Below, one piece after another: positions 15,326-26,019 of a stretch of DNA of 35,912 nt; positions within the stretch are counted from its first letter, which is position 1, and each line of letters opens with the position of its first letter. A program made the translations under genes and the position numbers. The notes beneath the pieces are model-generated. The model had not been told where the DNA came from. It saw nothing but the letters and a program-made list of their open reading frames with translations, and made no database searches. Source of the DNA: an uncultured Bacteroidales bacterium (lineage in GTDB: Bacteria > Bacteroidota > Bacteroidia > Bacteroidales > Bacteroidaceae); NCBI GenBank assembly GCA_902800305.1, contig CADCDP010000029.1:642-36553 (forward strand), written 5' to 3'.

Positions 15326-15349
15326 TGTTACGCGAGTGTGTTCTTTTTT
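15316..15349 (+). terminator. Weak hairpin with T-tract overlapping the nusG stop
   Basis: ACTCGC (15316-15321) pairs with GCGAGT (15332-15337) around a ten-base loop; a T-rich run (15341-15349) follows after a few bases. The stem is short, so at most this is a partial attenuator before rplK. Confidence 0.3.
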
Positions 15350-15379
15350 ATCGTTCAATTAATTAATACAGATTAGAAA

Positions 15380-15820
15380 ATGGCTAAAGAAGTTGCTGGA
15401 TTAATCAAATTGCAGATTAAGGGCGGTGCAGCAAATCCATCTCCTCCAGTAGGTCCTGCATTGGGTTCTAAGGGAATCAACATCATGGATTTCTGTAAAG
15501 CGTTCAATGCCAGAACTCAGGATAAGGCAGGCAAGGTTCTTCCTGTCGTTATCACCTACTATGCTGACAAATCTTATGATTTCGTGGTTAAGACTCCACC
15601 TGCTGCTATTCAGCTGATGGAGGCTGCTAAGGTGAAAAAGGGTTCTGCTGAACCTAACCGTAAGAAGGTAGCCGAGGTGACATGGGATCAGATTCGTGCC
15701 ATAGCAGAGGATAAAATGCCTGATTTGAATTGCTTTACAATTGAATCGGCTATGTCCATGATTGCAGGTACAGCAAGGAGTATGGGTATTAAAGTAAAAG
15801 GAGAATTCCCTGGTAAATAA
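15380..15820 (+). CDS. rplK: Large ribosomal subunit protein uL11
   Basis: A 146-residue protein of normal length. It begins with the typical [20 protein letters not shown] proline motif of the N-terminal domain and has the C-terminal rRNA-binding domain with [15 protein letters not shown]11 forms the base of the stalk and the GTPase-associated centre. It heads rplK-rplA. Confidence 0.98.
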   Translation: MAKEVAGLIKLQIKGGAANPSPPVGPALGSKGINIMDFCKAFNARTQDKAGKVLPVVITYYADKSYDFVVKTPPAAIQLMEAAKVKKGSAEPNRKKVAEVTWDQIRAIAEDKMPDLNCFTIESAMSMIAGTARSMGIKVKGEFPGK

Positions 15821-15836
15821 TTAAAAATTCAATCAA

Positions 15837-16529
15837 ATGAGTAAACTAACAAAAAATCAGAAAGCAGTTGCTGACAAGGTTGAAGCAGGGAAGGAATATG
15901 CACTTACTGAGGCTGCACAGTTGGTGAAGGATATTACTTTCACTAAGTTCGATGCCTCGCTTGACATTGACATCCGTCTTGGTGTTGACCCTCGTAAGGC
16001 TAACCAAATGGTGCGTGGTGTTGTGTCGCTCCCTAATGGAACAGGTAAGGAGGTGCGTGTGCTTGCACTTGTCACTTCTGACCAAGTTGCTGCTGCTACC
16101 GAAGCTGGTGCCGACCATGTAGGTCTTGAAGAGTATATCGACAAGATCAAGGGTGGCTGGACAGACGTGGATGTTATCATCACTATGCCTTCATGCATGG
16201 GCAAGATTGGTGCTCTGGGTCGTGTCCTTGGTCCTCGTGGACTTATGCCTAACCCAAAGAGCGGTACTGTGACAATGGATGTTGCTAAGGCTATCCGTGA
16301 AGTGAAGCAGGGTAAGATTGATTTTAAGGTGGATAAGACTGGTATTGTGCATGCTTCTATCGGTAAGGTTTCATTCTCTGCCGAGAAGATTGCTCAGAAT
16401 GCTCAGGAATTCATCAACACAATTATCAAGCTCAAGCCTGCTACAGCTAAAGGTACTTACATCAAGAGCATTTATCTTTCAAGTACTATGAGTAAGGGTG
16501 TCAAGGTTGACCCTAAGTCTGTTGAATAA
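15837..16529 (+). CDS. rplA: Large ribosomal subunit protein uL1
   Basis: A 230-residue two-domain protein of the L1 stalk. Conserved segments are [19 protein letters not shown] near the start, [20 protein letters not shown] in the middle and the C-terminal [19 protein letters not shown]1 commonly autoregulates the L11 operon in bacteria; I did not identify the operator. The gap to rplK is 16 bases. Confidence 0.98.
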   Translation: MSKLTKNQKAVADKVEAGKEYALTEAAQLVKDITFTKFDASLDIDIRLGVDPRKANQMVRGVVSLPNGTGKEVRVLALVTSDQVAAATEAGADHVGLEEYIDKIKGGWTDVDVIITMPSCMGKIGALGRVLGPRGLMPNPKSGTVTMDVAKAIREVKQGKIDFKVDKTGIVHASIGKVSFSAEKIAQNAQEFINTIIKLKPATAKGTYIKSIYLSSTMSKGVKVDPKSVE

Positions 16530-16546
16530 TTTAAAGATCAGAAATC

Positions 16547-17071
16547 ATGAAGAAAGAAGATAAAGCTTTACTTATCGATAGTTTTGTTGAGAAACTCAAC
16601 AACTATCCTCATTTCTATGTAGTAGATGTAACAGCTCTTGACTCGCAGACTACAAGCGACCTTCGTCGTGAATGTTTTAAGAAAAACATTAAACTTCAGG
16701 TTGTAAAGAACACGCTCTTTATCAAGGCTCTTGAGAGGGTTGGTAATGAGGATTTCGAGGCTCTCAAACCCATTCTGAAGAATACAACGGGTATCATGTT
16801 CTGTGAAGTAGCAAATGAGCCTGCAAAACTTATTAAGGCTTTTGCTAAGACACATGGTGATATGCCCGCTCTGAAGGGTGCGTATGCTGAAGAAAGTGTT
16901 TACATCGGCGCTGACCAGCTTGACACTCTTGCTGCTATCAAGAGCAAGAACGAACTCATTGCAGACGTTGTCGCTATGCTTGAAGGACCAGTTAACAGTG
17001 TTCTTTCTGCTATCGACGGTGGTGCTACTATCCACGGTTTGCTTGATGCAATTGAGAAAAAGGGTGAATAA
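16547..17071 (+). CDS. rplJ: Large ribosomal subunit protein uL10
   Basis: A 174-residue protein. The N-terminal rRNA-binding domain includes VVDVTALDSQTTSDLRRECF and KVVKNTLFIKAL-like sequence. The C-terminal helix binds L7/L12 dimers. It follows rplA by 17 bases, so L11-L1 and L10-L12 are probably one transcript here. Confidence 0.97.
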   Translation: MKKEDKALLIDSFVEKLNNYPHFYVVDVTALDSQTTSDLRRECFKKNIKLQVVKNTLFIKALERVGNEDFEALKPILKNTTGIMFCEVANEPAKLIKAFAKTHGDMPALKGAYAEESVYIGADQLDTLAAIKSKNELIADVVAMLEGPVNSVLSAIDGGATIHGLLDAIEKKGE

Positions 17072-17081
17072 TTACCATCCT

Positions 17082-17117
17082 TATTCTGGTGAGAAGGCTT
17101 AATTCTTTTCCAGAATA
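17082..17117 (+). other. Hairpin in the rplJ-rplL spacer
   Basis: TATTCTGG (17082-17089) pairs with CCAGAATA (17110-17117); an inner AGAA/TTCT pairing shortens the loop. There is no T-tract. A role as an RNA processing or mRNA stability site that raises L7/L12 output over L10 is possible, since L12 is needed in several copies per L10. Confidence 0.5.
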
Positions 17118-17163
17118 GAATTTAACTAAAGAATAATAATAACACATAAAAACATTTAAGAAA

Positions 17164-17541
17164 ATGGCAGATGTTAAAGCTATTGCTGAAGAGTTGGTTA
17201 ACTTGACAGTGAAAGAAGTAAGTGAACTTAAGACTATCCTCAAGGATGAGTACGGAATTGAACCTGCTGCTGCAGCTGTTGCTGTTGCTGCTGGTCCTGC
17301 AGCTGGCGGTGAGGCTGCTGCTGAAGAGAAGACTTCATTTGATGTCGTTCTCAAGGGCGTAGGTGCAGCTAAGCTTCAGGTTGTAAAGGCCGCTAAGGAA
17401 GCTCTTGGTCTTGGTCTTAAGGAGGCAAAGGATCTTGTTGATGGTGCTCCTTGCAATGTGAAGGAAGGCGTTGACAAGGCTACAGCTGAGGCCGTTAAGG
17501 CAGCCCTCGAGGCAGCTGGTGCTGAAGTTGAGATTAAGTAA
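17164..17541 (+). CDS. rplL: Large ribosomal subunit protein bL12 (L7/L12)
   Basis: A 125-residue protein. The N-terminal dimerisation domain (about 1-33) is followed by an alanine- and glycine-rich hinge (34-53) and the C-terminal factor-binding domain (about 56-125) with [19 protein letters not shown]. It recruits translation GTPases to the stalk. The C-terminal domain is the reference for the two similar segments in the secreted protein at the left of this window. A strong terminator follows. Confidence 0.98.
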   Translation: MADVKAIAEELVNLTVKEVSELKTILKDEYGIEPAAAAVAVAAGPAAGGEAAAEEKTSFDVVLKGVGAAKLQVVKAAKEALGLGLKEAKDLVDGAPCNVKEGVDKATAEAVKAALEAAGAEVEIK

Positions 17542-17564
17542 TTAAATTGCCTTATATAAAAAAG

Positions 17565-17602
17565 GGTTAAGAGTCCTCAGGTTGAGGATTCTTAACCTTT
17601 TT
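17565..17602 (+). terminator. Attenuator between rplL and rpoB
   Basis: A 15-base-pair stem (17565-17579 with 17583-17597, one G-T pair) with a GGT loop is followed by TTTTT. This is a good intrinsic terminator placed 23 bases after the rplL stop and 121 bases before rpoB. It should stop most L7/L12 transcripts and let a fraction reach rpoBC. Confidence 0.85.
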
Positions 17603-17723
17603 GTGTCCTTTAGGGCAGTATTGTGATGCCTAATGATTCGGATGTATAGTCTTTGGAATGTATTTTGAATTTATATCTGAACATAAGGATAATCCGACTT
17701 TTAATTTTAATATATAATATAAG

Positions 17724-20700
17724 ATGTCTCAAATCATCAACAATCGAGTTAACTTTGCCACAGTAAAGAACCCGATGCCATACCCAGACTTCTTGGACGT
17801 TCAGCTCAAGTCGTTTAGGGATTTCCTTCAGTTGGATACTCCTCCAGAGAAACGCAAGAAGGACGGTCTTTACAAAGTGTTTGCAGAGAATTTCCCTATC
17901 GCTGATACTCGTAATAACTTCGTTCTTGAATTTCTGGACTACTATATCGATGCTCCGCGATATTCAATTGAGGAATGTTTGGAGCGTGGCTTGACCTATA
18001 GTGTTCCTTTGAAGGCCAAGATGAAACTCTATTGCTCCGATCCTGACCATGAGGATTTCGACACCGTCATACAGGATGTGTTTTTGGGGTCTATTCCATA
18101 CATGACAGACAACGGAACCTTCGTTATCAATGGTGCCGAGCGTGTCGTTGTGTCACAGTTGCATCGTTCTCCTGGCGTATTCTTTGGCTCCAGTGTACAT
18201 GCTAATGGCACACCTCTTTTCTCTGCCCGTATTATTCCGTTCAAGGGTTCATGGATTGAGTTTGCAACAGACATTAATAATGTCATGTATGCATATATTG
18301 ACCGCAAAAAGAAGTTGCCTGTTACAACACTTCTCCGTGCCATTGGTTTTGAGAATGACAAAGACATTCTTGATATCTTCAACCTTTCCGATGAAATCAA
18401 GGTTACTCCTGCAAATCTAAAGAAAGCTGTAGGTCGTAAGTTGGCAGCTCGTATTCTTCAGTCGTGGAATGAAGACTTTGTTGATGAAGATACAGGTGAA
18501 GTTGTTTCTATCGAACGTAATGACGTGTTGGTGGATCGTGATAAGGAAATCACGGAAGATGTTATCGATAGAATCCTTGAGTCTGGTGTTGACACGATTC
18601 TTTTGCAGCGCGAAGATGCAAACACAGCAGATTTCTCTATCATCTTCAATACATTACAGAGAGATCCAAGTAACTCGGAAAAGGAGGCCATCACATACGT
18701 TTATCGTCAGCTTCGCAATGCAGATCCAGCAGATGATGCTTCTGCTCGTGAGGTTATTAACGGTCTATTCTTCTCCGATAAGCGGTATGACCTTGGTGAT
18801 GTGGGTCGTTATCGTATCAACAGAAAGTTGAACCTTTCTATTGATCCGGAAATTCGTGTCTTGACGAAAGAAGACATTATTGAAATTATCAAATATCTCG
18901 TTGAACTCGCCAATTCGAAAGCTGTGGTTGACGATATTGACCACCTTTCTAATCGTCGTGTTCGTACCGTTGGAGAACAGCTTTCCAACCAGTTCGCCAG
19001 TGGTCTCGCTCGTATGAGCCGTACCATTCGTGAACGTATGAATGTACGTGACAATGAGGTGTTCTCTCCAACAGATTTGATTAACGCTAAAACAATTTCC
19101 AGCGTTATCAATTCGTTCTTTGGTACGAATCCTCTGTCACAGTTTATGGATCAGACCAACCCTCTTGCAGAGGTGACTCATAAGCGTCGTCTTTCGGCTC
19201 TTGGCCCTGGTGGTCTTTCTCGTGAACGTGCAGGTTTCGAGGTTCGAGACGTACACTACACGCACTATGGCCGTCTTTGTCCTATTGAGTCTCCTGAAGG
19301 TCCAAACATTGGTTTGATTTCTTCACTTTGTGTATATGCAAAGATTAACAACCTCGGATTTATTGAGACTCCTTATCGCAAGGTCATCGATGGTGTTGCC
19401 GATATCAATAATGAACACATAGTTTACCTCTCTGCAGAAGAAGAAGAGGGTAAGATTATCGGTCAGGGTAATGCTCCTTTGAAAGATGACGGACATTTTA
19501 TTCGCAAAGTCGTGAAGTGTCGTCAGGATGCAGATTATCCTGTTGTTCCTCCCAAGGATGTTGACTACATGGACGTTGCTCCACAGCAGATTGCGTCTAT
19601 TGCAGCAGCATTGATTCCTTTCCTTGAGCATGATGATGCCCACCGTGCACTCATGGGTTCGAACATGATGCGCCAGGCTGTTCCCCTCATTCGTACCGAA
19701 GCACCGATTGTCGGCACTGGTATCGAGAAACAAGTGTGTGAAGATTCTCGCACAATGATTGTTGCAGAAGGCGATGGCGTGGTAGAATATGTGGATGCAA
19801 CAACTATTCGTATTCTCTACAATCGTACTGAGGATGAAGAGTTTGTTAGCTTTGAACCAGCTCTCAAGGAATACAAGATACCTAAATTCCGTCGTACCAA
19901 CCAGAACATGACCATCGACCTTCGTCCAATTTGCGACCGTGGTCAGCATGTAAAGAAGGGCGATATCCTTACCGAGGGTTATGCTACCGAAGCAGGCGAA
20001 CTTGCACTGGGGCGAAATCTTTTGGTGGCTTACATGCCTTGGAAGGGTTACAACTACGAGGATGCCATTGTGCTGAACGAGCGTGTCGTTCGCGAAGACC
20101 TTCTCACTTCGGTTCACGTTGACGAGTATTCTCTTGAAGTGCGTGAGACCAAGCGTGGTGTGGAGGAACTGACCGCTGATATTCCAAACGTAAGTGAGGA
20201 TGCGACTAAAGACCTCGACGAGAATGGTATCGTTCGTGTAGGTGCTCGCATTGAACCAGGGGACATTCTTATCGGTAAGATTACGCCAAAGGGTGAGTCT
20301 GATCCGACACCTGAAGAAAAACTTCTCCGTGCCATCTTTGGTGACAAGGCTGGTGATGTGAAGGATGCATCCCTCAAGGCTACTCCATCGCTCGCTGGTG
20401 TCGTTATTGACAAGAAACTCTTCTCGAAAGCCATCAAGACTCGTGCTTCGAAGGCTGAGGACAAGAAGATTTTGCCAAAGTATGATCAAGAGTATCAGGA
20501 CAAGATGGATGGCCTCAAGGAAATCCTCATTGACAAGATTCTTGAACTCACCAATGGCAAGAAGTCAAAGGGCGTGAAAGACTATATGGGTGCTGACATT
20601 ATCCCTGTTGGTGCTAAGTTCATTGCTGGTGCGCTCCACAACATCGATTACACAGCTGTGCAGTTGACAGGTTGGACAGCCGATGAACATACGAATGACC

Positions 20701-21533
20701 TTATCCGCCAGCTCGTTATCAACTACTTGAAACAGTACAAGATTCTTGCTGCCGAGTTGCATCGTAAGAAGTTTGCCCTTACCATTGGCGATGAACTTCC
20801 ATCCGGCATTATCCAAATGGCTAAGGTTTACATAGCCAAGAAGCGTAAGATTGGTGTCGGTGATAAGATGGCTGGTCGTCACGGAAACAAAGGTATTGTT
20901 TCGAAGGTCGTTCGTCAGGAAGATATGCCGTTCCTCGAAGATGGTACTCCTGTTGACATCGTGCTCAACCCGCTGGGTGTGCCTTCACGAATGAACATCG
21001 GACAGATTTTCGAGACTGTGCTTGGTGCTGCGGGCAAAAAACTTGGTGTTAAATTTGCCACTCCAATCTTCGATGGCGCTCATCTTGAAGACCTCTGTGA
21101 ATGGACCGATAAGGCAGGACTTCCACGCTATGGACGTACTTACCTCTACAATGGTGAGACAGGACTCCGTTTCGACCAACCTGCGACAGTCGGTGTGACC
21201 TACATGCTCAAACTCGGCCACATGGTTGAAGATAAGATGCATGCACGTTCCATCGGTCCTTACTCTCTCATCACTCAGCAGCCCCTTGGTGGTAAAGCCC
21301 AGTTTGGTGGTCAGCGTTTCGGAGAGATGGAGGTTTGGGCACTCGAAGCATTCGGTGCATCACACGTGCTCCAAGAAATCCTTACCATTAAGTCTGACGA
21401 TGTCAATGGTCGTAGCAAGGCGTATGAAGCCATAGTCAAGGGCGATCCTATGCCAACCCCTGGCATTCCAGAGTCTCTTAATGTGCTTCTCCACGAACTT
21501 CGTGGTCTTGGTCTTAGCATCTCATTGGATTAA
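17724..21533 (+). CDS. rpoB: DNA-directed RNA polymerase subunit beta
   Basis: A 1269-residue subunit with the expected landmarks. The rifampicin-binding cluster reads [19 protein letters not shown] followed by LSALGPGGL, with Asp, His and Ser present at the usual resistance positions, so no common resistance change is seen. Later come [45 protein letters not shown] and the C-terminal [20 protein letters not shown]. With beta' it forms the catalytic core. No promoter with a good -33/-7 pair is obvious in the spacer, so read-through past the attenuator may be the main source. Confidence 0.99.
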   Translation: MSQIINNRVNFATVKNPMPYPDFLDVQLKSFRDFLQLDTPPEKRKKDGLYKVFAENFPIADTRNNFVLEFLDYYIDAPRYSIEECLERGLTYSVPLKAKMKLYCSDPDHEDFDTVIQDVFLGSIPYMTDNGTFVINGAERVVVSQLHRSPGVFFGSSVHANGTPLFSARIIPFKGSWIEFATDINNVMYAYIDRKKKLPVTTLLRAIGFENDKDILDIFNLSDEIKVTPANLKKAVGRKLAARILQSWNEDFVDEDTGEVVSIERNDVLVDRDKEITEDVIDRILESGVDTILLQREDANTADFSIIFNTLQRDPSNSEKEAITYVYRQLRNADPADDASAREVINGLFFSDKRYDLGDVGRYRINRKLNLSIDPEIRVLTKEDIIEIIKYLVELANSKAVVDDIDHLSNRRVRTVGEQLSNQFASGLARMSRTIRERMNVRDNEVFSPTDLINAKTISSVINSFFGTNPLSQFMDQTNPLAEVTHKRRLSALGPGGLSRERAGFEVRDVHYTHYGRLCPIESPEGPNIGLISSLCVYAKINNLGFIETPYRKVIDGVADINNEHIVYLSAEEEEGKIIGQGNAPLKDDGHFIRKVVKCRQDADYPVVPPKDVDYMDVAPQQIASIAAALIPFLEHDDAHRALMGSNMMRQAVPLIRTEAPIVGTGIEKQVCEDSRTMIVAEGDGVVEYVDATTIRILYNRTEDEEFVSFEPALKEYKIPKFRRTNQNMTIDLRPICDRGQHVKKGDILTEGYATEAGELALGRNLLVAYMPWKGYNYEDAIVLNERVVREDLLTSVHVDEYSLEVRETKRGVEELTADIPNVSEDATKDLDENGIVRVGARIEPGDILIGKITPKGESDPTPEEKLLRAIFGDKAGDVKDASLKATPSLAGVVIDKKLFSKAIKTRASKAEDKKILPKYDQEYQDKMDGLKEILIDKILELTNGKKSKGVKDYMGADIIPVGAKFIAGALHNIDYTAVQLTGWTADEHTNDLIRQLVINYLKQYKILAAELHRKKFALTIGDELPSGIIQMAKVYIAKKRKIGVGDKMAGRHGNKGIVSKVVRQEDMPFLEDGTPVDIVLNPLGVPSRMNIGQIFETVLGAAGKKLGVKFATPIFDGAHLEDLCEWTDKAGLPRYGRTYLYNGETGLRFDQPATVGVTYMLKLGHMVEDKMHARSIGPYSLITQQPLGGKAQFGGQRFGEMEVWALEAFGASHVLQEILTIKSDDVNGRSKAYEAIVKGDPMPTPGIPESLNVLLHELRGLGLSISLD

Positions 21534-21544
21534 AAAATAAGATC

Positions 21545-21626
21545 GGTTATACGGTCGTTCGGTGATGTGGTCGTTCGGTTCTTATACCGTAAAACCTCAA
21601 AGCCGTAAAACCTCAAACCGTAAAAA
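21545..21626 (+). repeat. Short tandem and inverted repeats in the rpoB-rpoC spacer
   Basis: Two 16-base-period repeats are present: GGTCGTTCGGT at 21553 and 21569, and CCGTAAAACCTCAAA at 21587 and 21603 with a partial third copy at 21618. GGTTATACGG at 21545 is a one-mismatch reverse complement of CCGTAAAACC, so alternative hairpins can form. The spacer is 103 bases, long for rpoB-rpoC. Confidence 0.6.
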
Positions 21627-21636
21627 CAGATATAAA

Positions 21637-24600
21637 ATGGCTTTTAAGAAAGAAACTAAAGTAAAGAATAATTTCACCAAAATCACTATCAGCCTTGCTT
21701 CTCCAGAGGAAATCCTTGAGAACAGCTGTGGTGAGGTGCTGAAGCCAGAAACCATCAACTACCGCACTTACAAGCCAGAGCGTGATGGTCTCTTCTGCGA
21801 ACGTATCTTTGGTCCTACCAAGGACTATGAGTGCCATTGCGGCAAGTACAAGCGCATTCGCTATAAGGGTATTGTCTGCGACCGATGTGGTGTTGAAGTG
21901 ACAGAGAAGAAAGTGCGTCGTGAGCGTACTGGACACATTGCTCTTGTGGTGCCTGTTGCCCATATTTGGTATTTCCGCTCCTTGCCTAACAAGATTGGCT
22001 ATTTGCTGGGTCTTCCGACCAAGAAATTGGACGCTGTCATCTACTATGAGCGTTACATCATCATTCAGGCTGGTGCCGCTGAGGATGCTGAAAAGAACAT
22101 CCTGAATGGTGAACTTCTTTCCGAAGAAGATTACTATGAGGTGATTGACAATCTTGATCCTAACAACGACCAGCTTCCGGATGAAGACCCCGACAAGTTC
22201 ATTGCCATGATGGGTGCCGAGGCCATCGAGTATATGCTCAAGCGTCTTGACCTTGACCATCTTGCTAACGAACTTCGTGCAGCAGCCGACAAGGATGGTT
22301 CAGTTCAGCGTAAGACTGAAGCGCTCAAGCGTCTGCAGGTGGTGGAATCCTTCCGTGCCAGCAAGGGCAAGAGCCGTCCTGAATGGATGATTATGCACAA
22401 CATTCCTGTGACACCTCCAGACCTTCGTCCGCTCGTGCCACTGGATGGTGGACGTTTCGCTACGTCCGACCTCAACGATCTCTATCGTCGTGTCATCATC
22501 CGTAACAATCGTCTGAAGAGGCTGATTGAGATTAAGGCTCCCGATGTCATCCTCCGTAACGAGAAACGTATGCTTCAGGAGGCTGTGGATTCTCTCTTCG
22601 ACAACTCTCGTAAGAGTAGTGCTGTGAAGAGTGAGAGCAACCGTCCTTTGAAGTCTCTCTCCGATGCTCTCAAGGGTAAGCAGGGACGTTTCCGTCAGAA
22701 CCTTCTCGGTAAGCGTGTTGACTACTCTGCACGTTCCGTTATCGTCGTAGGTCCTGAGTTGAACATGGGTGAGTGCGGTTTGCCCAAATTGATGGCAGCC
22801 GAATTGTACAAGCCATTCGTGATTCGCAAGCTCATCGAGCGTGGTATCGTGAAGACTGTCAAGTCTGCCAAGAAGATTGTTGACCGTCGTGACCCTGTCG
22901 TTTGGGACATTCTCGAATACGTGATGAAGGGTCATCCCGTGCTCCTCAACCGTGCACCTACACTCCACCGTCTGGGTATTCAGGCATTCCAGCCACGCAT
23001 GATTGAGGGTAAAGCCATTCAGCTCCACCCACTCGCATGTACAGCGTTCAATGCTGACTTCGACGGTGACCAGATGGCTGTTCACCTCCCTCTTTCTAAC
23101 GAGGCAATTTTGGAGGCTCAGCTTCTTATGCTTCAGTCACACAACATCCTCTCACCAGCCAGTGGTGAGCCTATCACCGTGCCTTCTCAGGATATGGTGC
23201 TTGGTCTCTACTATATATCAAAGATGCGTCCAGGCGCATTGGGCGAAGGCCTTACATTCTATGGCCCAGAAGAAGCAATCATCGCTTACAATGAAGGTCG
23301 AGTAGATGTTCATGCTCCTATCAAGTGCTTGGTGAAGGACATTGACGAAGAAGGCAATCCAATCAAACATATTGTAGAAACCACCGTAGGTCGCATCATT
23401 ATCAACGATGTGATTCCAGAGGAGATTGGCTTCATCAATGAGGTTATCGGAAAGAAAGCACTGAAGAAAGTCATCACTCGTGTCATCAAGGGCGTGGGTA
23501 TGGCTCGTGCCTGCGAATTCCTCGATGGTATCAAGAACCTCGGCTATCGTAAGGCCTACGAAGGTGGTCTTTCCTTCGTGCTCGATGACATCATCATTCC
23601 AGCCGAGAAAGAGGAGATTGTGCAGAATGGTCACGACACTGTCGATCAGATTACCATGAACTATCAGATGGGTCTTATCACAGACAAAGACCGTTACCAG
23701 CAGGTGGTGGAAACTTGGACGAAGGCCAACGAGTCGCTCAAAAAGACTTTGATGGCTCAGATGACCGCTGCCGACCAAGGCTTCAACGCTGTCTTCATGA
23801 TGCTTGATTCGGGTGCCCGTGGTTCTGCCGACCAGATTGCTCAGTTGGCAGGTATGCGTGGTCTGATGGCTAAGCCCCAGAAGGCAGGTGCTTCCGACAA
23901 CAACATCATCGAGAACCCCATCCTTTCTAATTTTAAGGAAGGTATGTCCGTGCTCGAGTACTTCATCTCCACTCACGGTGCTCGTAAGGGTCTGGCCGAC
24001 ACCGCCTTGAAGACGGCTGACGCTGGTTACCTTACCCGTCGTCTCGTGGACGTTTCCCACGACGTGATTGTCAACGAGGAAGACTGTGGAACGCTTCGTG
24101 GTCTCATTTGTACTGCCCTGAAGGATGGTGACCGTGTGGTTGCATCGCTGGCAGAGCGCATCCTTGGCCGTGTGTCCGTTCACGACATCGTGAATCCACA
24201 AACCAACGAACTTATCGTGGCCAGTGGCGAAGAAATCACCGACCGTTTGGCTGCTGAGATTGAGGCAAGCGGCATAGAGAGTGTAGAAATCCGCTCCGTC
24301 CTCACTTGCGAGAGCAAGAAGGGTGTCTGCATGAAGTGCTATGGCCGCAACCTTGCCACCCAGCGCATGGTGCAGAAGGGCGAGGCTGTTGGTGTCATTG
24401 CCGCACAAGCCATCGGTGAACCTGGTACACAGTTGACGCTTCGTACATTCCACGCTGGTGGTGTGGCTGGTAACGCTGCTGCCAATGCTCAAATCAAGGC
24501 AAAGAACAAGTCTAAGATAGAAATTGATGAACTTCGTACAGTGGCTCGCCCCACAGCAGACCATCCAGAGGGACAGGTCGTTGTAGGTCGTCTGGCCGAA

Positions 24601-25941
24601 CTTCGTTTCATCGACCTTAATACGGGTATCATCCTTTCTTCCGTGCCACTGCCATACGGTGCCAACCTTTATGCCAACTCTGGCGACACCGTTGAGGCTG
24701 GTCAGATTATCGCAGATTGGGATCCTTTCAACTCTGTTATCGTCACCGAGTTCGACGGTGTAGCACAGTTTGAGGGTGTGAGGGAAGGTCTTACTTACCG
24801 TGTGGATGTGGACGAAACAACTGGTCTTCGTGACCTCATTGTCACTGAAGCCAAAGACCGTGCTGCTGTACCTTACTGTCACATTCTCAATGCACCTGGA
24901 GGCGACCTTCTCCGTACCTACTCATTCCCCATCAATGGTCACATCGTAGTAGAGGACGGGCAAGAGCTGAAGGCTGGTGATATTCTCGTGAAGATTCCAC
25001 GTTCTGTAGCCAAGGCTGGTGACATCACGGGTGGTCTTCCACGTGTTACCGAGTTGTTCGAGGCTCGCAACCCCTCCAACCCTGCTGTCGTGGCCGAAAT
25101 AGACGGTGAGGTGACCATGGGTAAGGTGAAGCGTGGTAACCGCGAAATCATCCTCACCTCCAAGGTGGGCGACGTTCGCAAGTACCTCGTTCCACTGTCC
25201 AAGCAGATTCTGGTGCAGGAGAACGACTACGTGCGTGCCGGTACACCGCTTTCTGACGGTGCCATCACGCCAGCCGACATCCTTGCCATCAAGGGTCCTA
25301 CCGCTGTGCAGGAATACATCGTTAATCAGGTGCAGGACGTTTACCGTATGCAGGGTGTGTCCATCAACGACAAGCACTTCGAGATTATCGTGCGTCAGAT
25401 GATGCGCAAGGTAAAGATTGAAGACGCTGGCGACACTCGTTTCCTTGAAGAGGGTATCGTTGATAAGCTTGACTTCTTGGAGGAGAATGACCGTATTTGG
25501 GGTAAGAAGTTTGTCCTCGATGCTGGTGACTCCGAGACGCTCGAACCGGGTATGATTATCACGGCTCGTAAGCTTCGCGACGAAAACTCCATGCTCAAGC
25601 GTCGTGACCTCAAGCTCGTGCAGACACGTGATGCCATCCCTGCCACCTCTGTGCAGATTCTGCAAGGTATCACCCGTGCAGGTCTCGGCAGCAAGTCCTT
25701 CATGTCTTCTGCATCATTCCAGGAGACCACGAAGGTGCTCAACGAGGCAGCCATCTGTGGCAAGAGCGACTCGCTCGAAGGCATGAAGGAAAACGTGATT
25801 TCTGGTCACCTTATCCCAGCCGGTACAGGTCTGCGTGATTTCGAAAAGATTATTGTTGGTGCCAAGGAAGACTTCCAGACCGTCGAGCGTCGTCCATTCG
25901 ATGCCGACATGGTATTCTCTTCGTTCGACCACAATTTTTAA
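21637..25941 (+). CDS. rpoC: DNA-directed RNA polymerase subunit beta'
   Basis: A 1434-residue subunit. The N-terminal zinc ribbon is CHCG and CDRC, the catalytic magnesium triad is NADFDGDQ (Asp474, Asp476, Asp478), and the second zinc site is [11 protein letters not shown]. The bridge-helix and trigger-loop region has conserved [17 protein letters not shown] set the start at 21637 ([15 protein letters not shown]) because it is the conserved family start. An in-frame opening back to 21562 crosses the repeat-filled spacer and is not protein-like. A bidirectional terminator follows. Confidence 0.98.
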   Translation: MAFKKETKVKNNFTKITISLASPEEILENSCGEVLKPETINYRTYKPERDGLFCERIFGPTKDYECHCGKYKRIRYKGIVCDRCGVEVTEKKVRRERTGHIALVVPVAHIWYFRSLPNKIGYLLGLPTKKLDAVIYYERYIIIQAGAAEDAEKNILNGELLSEEDYYEVIDNLDPNNDQLPDEDPDKFIAMMGAEAIEYMLKRLDLDHLANELRAAADKDGSVQRKTEALKRLQVVESFRASKGKSRPEWMIMHNIPVTPPDLRPLVPLDGGRFATSDLNDLYRRVIIRNNRLKRLIEIKAPDVILRNEKRMLQEAVDSLFDNSRKSSAVKSESNRPLKSLSDALKGKQGRFRQNLLGKRVDYSARSVIVVGPELNMGECGLPKLMAAELYKPFVIRKLIERGIVKTVKSAKKIVDRRDPVVWDILEYVMKGHPVLLNRAPTLHRLGIQAFQPRMIEGKAIQLHPLACTAFNADFDGDQMAVHLPLSNEAILEAQLLMLQSHNILSPASGEPITVPSQDMVLGLYYISKMRPGALGEGLTFYGPEEAIIAYNEGRVDVHAPIKCLVKDIDEEGNPIKHIVETTVGRIIINDVIPEEIGFINEVIGKKALKKVITRVIKGVGMARACEFLDGIKNLGYRKAYEGGLSFVLDDIIIPAEKEEIVQNGHDTVDQITMNYQMGLITDKDRYQQVVETWTKANESLKKTLMAQMTAADQGFNAVFMMLDSGARGSADQIAQLAGMRGLMAKPQKAGASDNNIIENPILSNFKEGMSVLEYFISTHGARKGLADTALKTADAGYLTRRLVDVSHDVIVNEEDCGTLRGLICTALKDGDRVVASLAERILGRVSVHDIVNPQTNELIVASGEEITDRLAAEIEASGIESVEIRSVLTCESKKGVCMKCYGRNLATQRMVQKGEAVGVIAAQAIGEPGTQLTLRTFHAGGVAGNAAANAQIKAKNKSKIEIDELRTVARPTADHPEGQVVVGRLAELRFIDLNTGIILSSVPLPYGANLYANSGDTVEAGQIIADWDPFNSVIVTEFDGVAQFEGVREGLTYRVDVDETTGLRDLIVTEAKDRAAVPYCHILNAPGGDLLRTYSFPINGHIVVEDGQELKAGDILVKIPRSVAKAGDITGGLPRVTELFEARNPSNPAVVAEIDGEVTMGKVKRGNREIILTSKVGDVRKYLVPLSKQILVQENDYVRAGTPLSDGAITPADILAIKGPTAVQEYIVNQVQDVYRMQGVSINDKHFEIIVRQMMRKVKIEDAGDTRFLEEGIVDKLDFLEENDRIWGKKFVLDAGDSETLEPGMIITARKLRDENSMLKRRDLKLVQTRDAIPATSVQILQGITRAGLGSKSFMSSASFQETTKVLNEAAICGKSDSLEGMKENVISGHLIPAGTGLRDFEKIIVGAKEDFQTVERRPFDADMVFSSFDHNF

Positions 25942-25964
25942 TCGATAGACACAATTATCAGTAT

Positions 25965-26008
25965 AAAAAATCGGGGCAAGCTCATTCGTGAGTTTGCCCC
26001 GATTTTTT
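25965..26008. terminator. Bidirectional terminator between rpoC and the TlpA-like gene
   Basis: Twenty-base arms (25965-25984 and 25989-26008) close a TTCG tetraloop, with a GGGGCAA core and A/T tracts on both sides (AAAAAA and TTTTTT). It can stop transcripts from either direction, which suits the convergent genes. Confidence 0.93.
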
Positions 26009-26019
26009 GTATGTACAAG

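Noticed and set aside
19323..20489. 388-codon minus-strand open frame opposite rpoB
   Set aside because: Same cause; rpoB covers this region with conserved motifs.
21562..21636. Longer rpoC start upstream of 21637
   Set aside because: The extension translates the repeat-filled spacer and the conserved beta' start is [13 protein letters not shown] at 21637.
23218..24882. 554-codon minus-strand open frame opposite rpoC
   Set aside because: Shadow of rpoC codon bias; no motif, start signal or promoter supports it.
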